A DNA stretch of 64,000 bases from G963663365 sp963663365. Lineage in GTDB: Bacteria > Hinthialibacterota > Hinthialibacteria > Hinthialibacterales > G963663365. The stretch spans positions 124,001 through 188,000 of the forward strand of contig CAXXIH010000003.1 in the NCBI GenBank assembly GCA_963663365.2, in the 5' to 3' direction. The first letter of the stretch is position 1; each line of letters opens with the position of its first letter. Shown one piece after another: positions 63,607-64,000 of this stretch. The position numbers and the translations under genes are program-made. The notes below the pieces were generated by a model. That model did not search any database. It saw only the letters and a list, made by a program, of their open reading frames with translations, and was not told the DNA's origin.

Positions 63607-64000
63607 TCAATCGAAAACGGTCAGTCCAAGGTCTTTGTTGTTGAAATCGGTTTCGTCGAAAACCCACAGCCGGTCAGCTAATACACGCAATTTCCGTGAG
63701 GCGTGAACCTGCGAGGTTGAGGAACTGGTTTGTATAGTCACGAGGACAACTTGCTTTAGCCGGTCTTTAACCTGCTGGACGGCAGGGGCCAAGTCTTGAT
63801 CTCCGGTAATAATCAAAGCCGTGTCGAAATGGGGGATCAAACTGACCATATCTACGGCCATACCCACATCAACACCTTTTTCGCCTAAATATTCTTGTGC
63901 TGTTGCATTAACTCGAAGGACACCAACGTAACGAAATTCGATACGTTCGTAATTATCTGCAATTGCCGGATGGACTTCATCCCGAATTTTTTTGTGCCGC
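63607..64000 (-). CDS. NYN/LabA-type (DUF88) ribonuclease-like protein, partial
   Basis: The frame continues past the right edge; about 131 codons to the end of the window. DHxxxGD-like blocks are visible: YLGEKGVDVGMAVDMVSLIP and ALIITGDQDLAPAVQQVKDR, where the two Asp runs (VDVGMAVDM and TGDQDL) form the metal site of PIN-like NYN nucleases. The C-terminus contains STSQVHASRKLRVLADRLWV. These proteins are thought to cut RNA; biological targets are rarely known. It lies upstream of purH in the same direction with an 82-nt gap. Confidence 0.87.
   Translation of the reverse strand, partial: RHKKIRDEVHPAIADNYERIEFRYVGVLRVNATAQEYLGEKGVDVGMAVDMVSLIPHFDTALIITGDQDLAPAVQQVKDRLKQVVLVTIQTSSSTSQVHASRKLRVLADRLWVFDETDFNNKDLGLTVFD

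Noticed and set aside
1..64000. CRISPR array or rRNA genes
   Set aside because: I looked for regularly spaced short repeats and conserved rRNA segments and saw neither.

Overview
The window looks like a chromosomal segment of an uncultured, diderm (Gram-negative-type) bacterium. The evidence is a complete Mla-type lipid-transport operon (permease, ATPase, MCE protein), several lipobox lipoproteins, SurA-like PPIase and lytic transglycosylase genes, and an outer-membrane-like beta domain. Ferredoxin-linked 2-oxoacid oxidoreductase, a eukaryote-type citrate synthase, a stand-alone AICAR transformylase and a DUF58/DUF4175 pair suggest a candidate phylum of the Sumerlaeota/Hydrogenedentota/Planctomycetes sort. 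That placement is inference; no rRNA gene is present to settle it.

Positions 1-18345 are almost entirely plus-strand. After a secreted protein cut by the left edge comes an envelope-centred block: DUF58 protein, lytic transglycosylase, double-parvulin PPIase, YhaM-like 3'-5' exoribonuclease, a 1155-residue DUF4175-type membrane protein, DUF192 lipoprotein and a sugar-binding lipoprotein. It is followed by mlaE-mlaF-mlaD (translationally overlapped), radA, a YacL-like PIN-TRAM membrane protein, a GT2 glycosyltransferase and a small zinc-ribbon membrane protein. An IS630-family element (18299-19446) with 24-bp inverted repeats and a TA target duplication sits in the 3' end of that last gene and has replaced its C-terminus.

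Positions 19728-28166 carry korB and korA (minus strand, with terminator), an ABM-fold protein, an iron-type solute-binding lipoprotein overlapping a half-size chromate transporter, a TPR lipoprotein, a small coiled-coil protein, a PfpI/DJ-1 protein and a lipoprotein-type isoaspartyl methyltransferase. A tRNA-Arg(CCG) lies at 28561, followed by a secreted parallel beta-helix protein, a pentapeptide-repeat protein, a heparinase II/III-like protein, an HNH endonuclease, a GNAT protein and a CheY-like regulator. Positions 35737-37663 hold adenosine deaminase and nadC, facing citrate synthase across a shared bidirectional terminator.

Positions 39458-48615 are minus-strand: orphan histidine kinase, tandem universal stress protein, GT87-like mannosyltransferase, folK, DUF4149, tyrA, pheA, smg/DUF494, dprA and a tail-anchored helical protein. 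Positions 48852-53900 are plus-strand: a helical protein, a PAS histidine kinase, a SAM hydroxide adenosyltransferase and two GT-B glycosyltransferases, the last four tightly coupled.

Positions 54000-60220 show the most genome damage and rearrangement. An orphan ParD antitoxin is followed by a collapsed ParE remnant. A truncated copy of a DUF2085-like membrane gene lies on one side of a giant secreted zinc metallopeptidase with eleven ~93-residue FN3-like repeats, and the intact copy lies on the other. A beta-propeller protein, the AICAR transformylase and a NYN/LabA nuclease-like gene (cut by the right edge) complete the window.

The features most worth following up are the MCE protein whose C-terminus looks like an outer-membrane beta domain, the IS-rewritten gene end, and the duplication/deletion and toxin-decay scars around the giant metallopeptidase.
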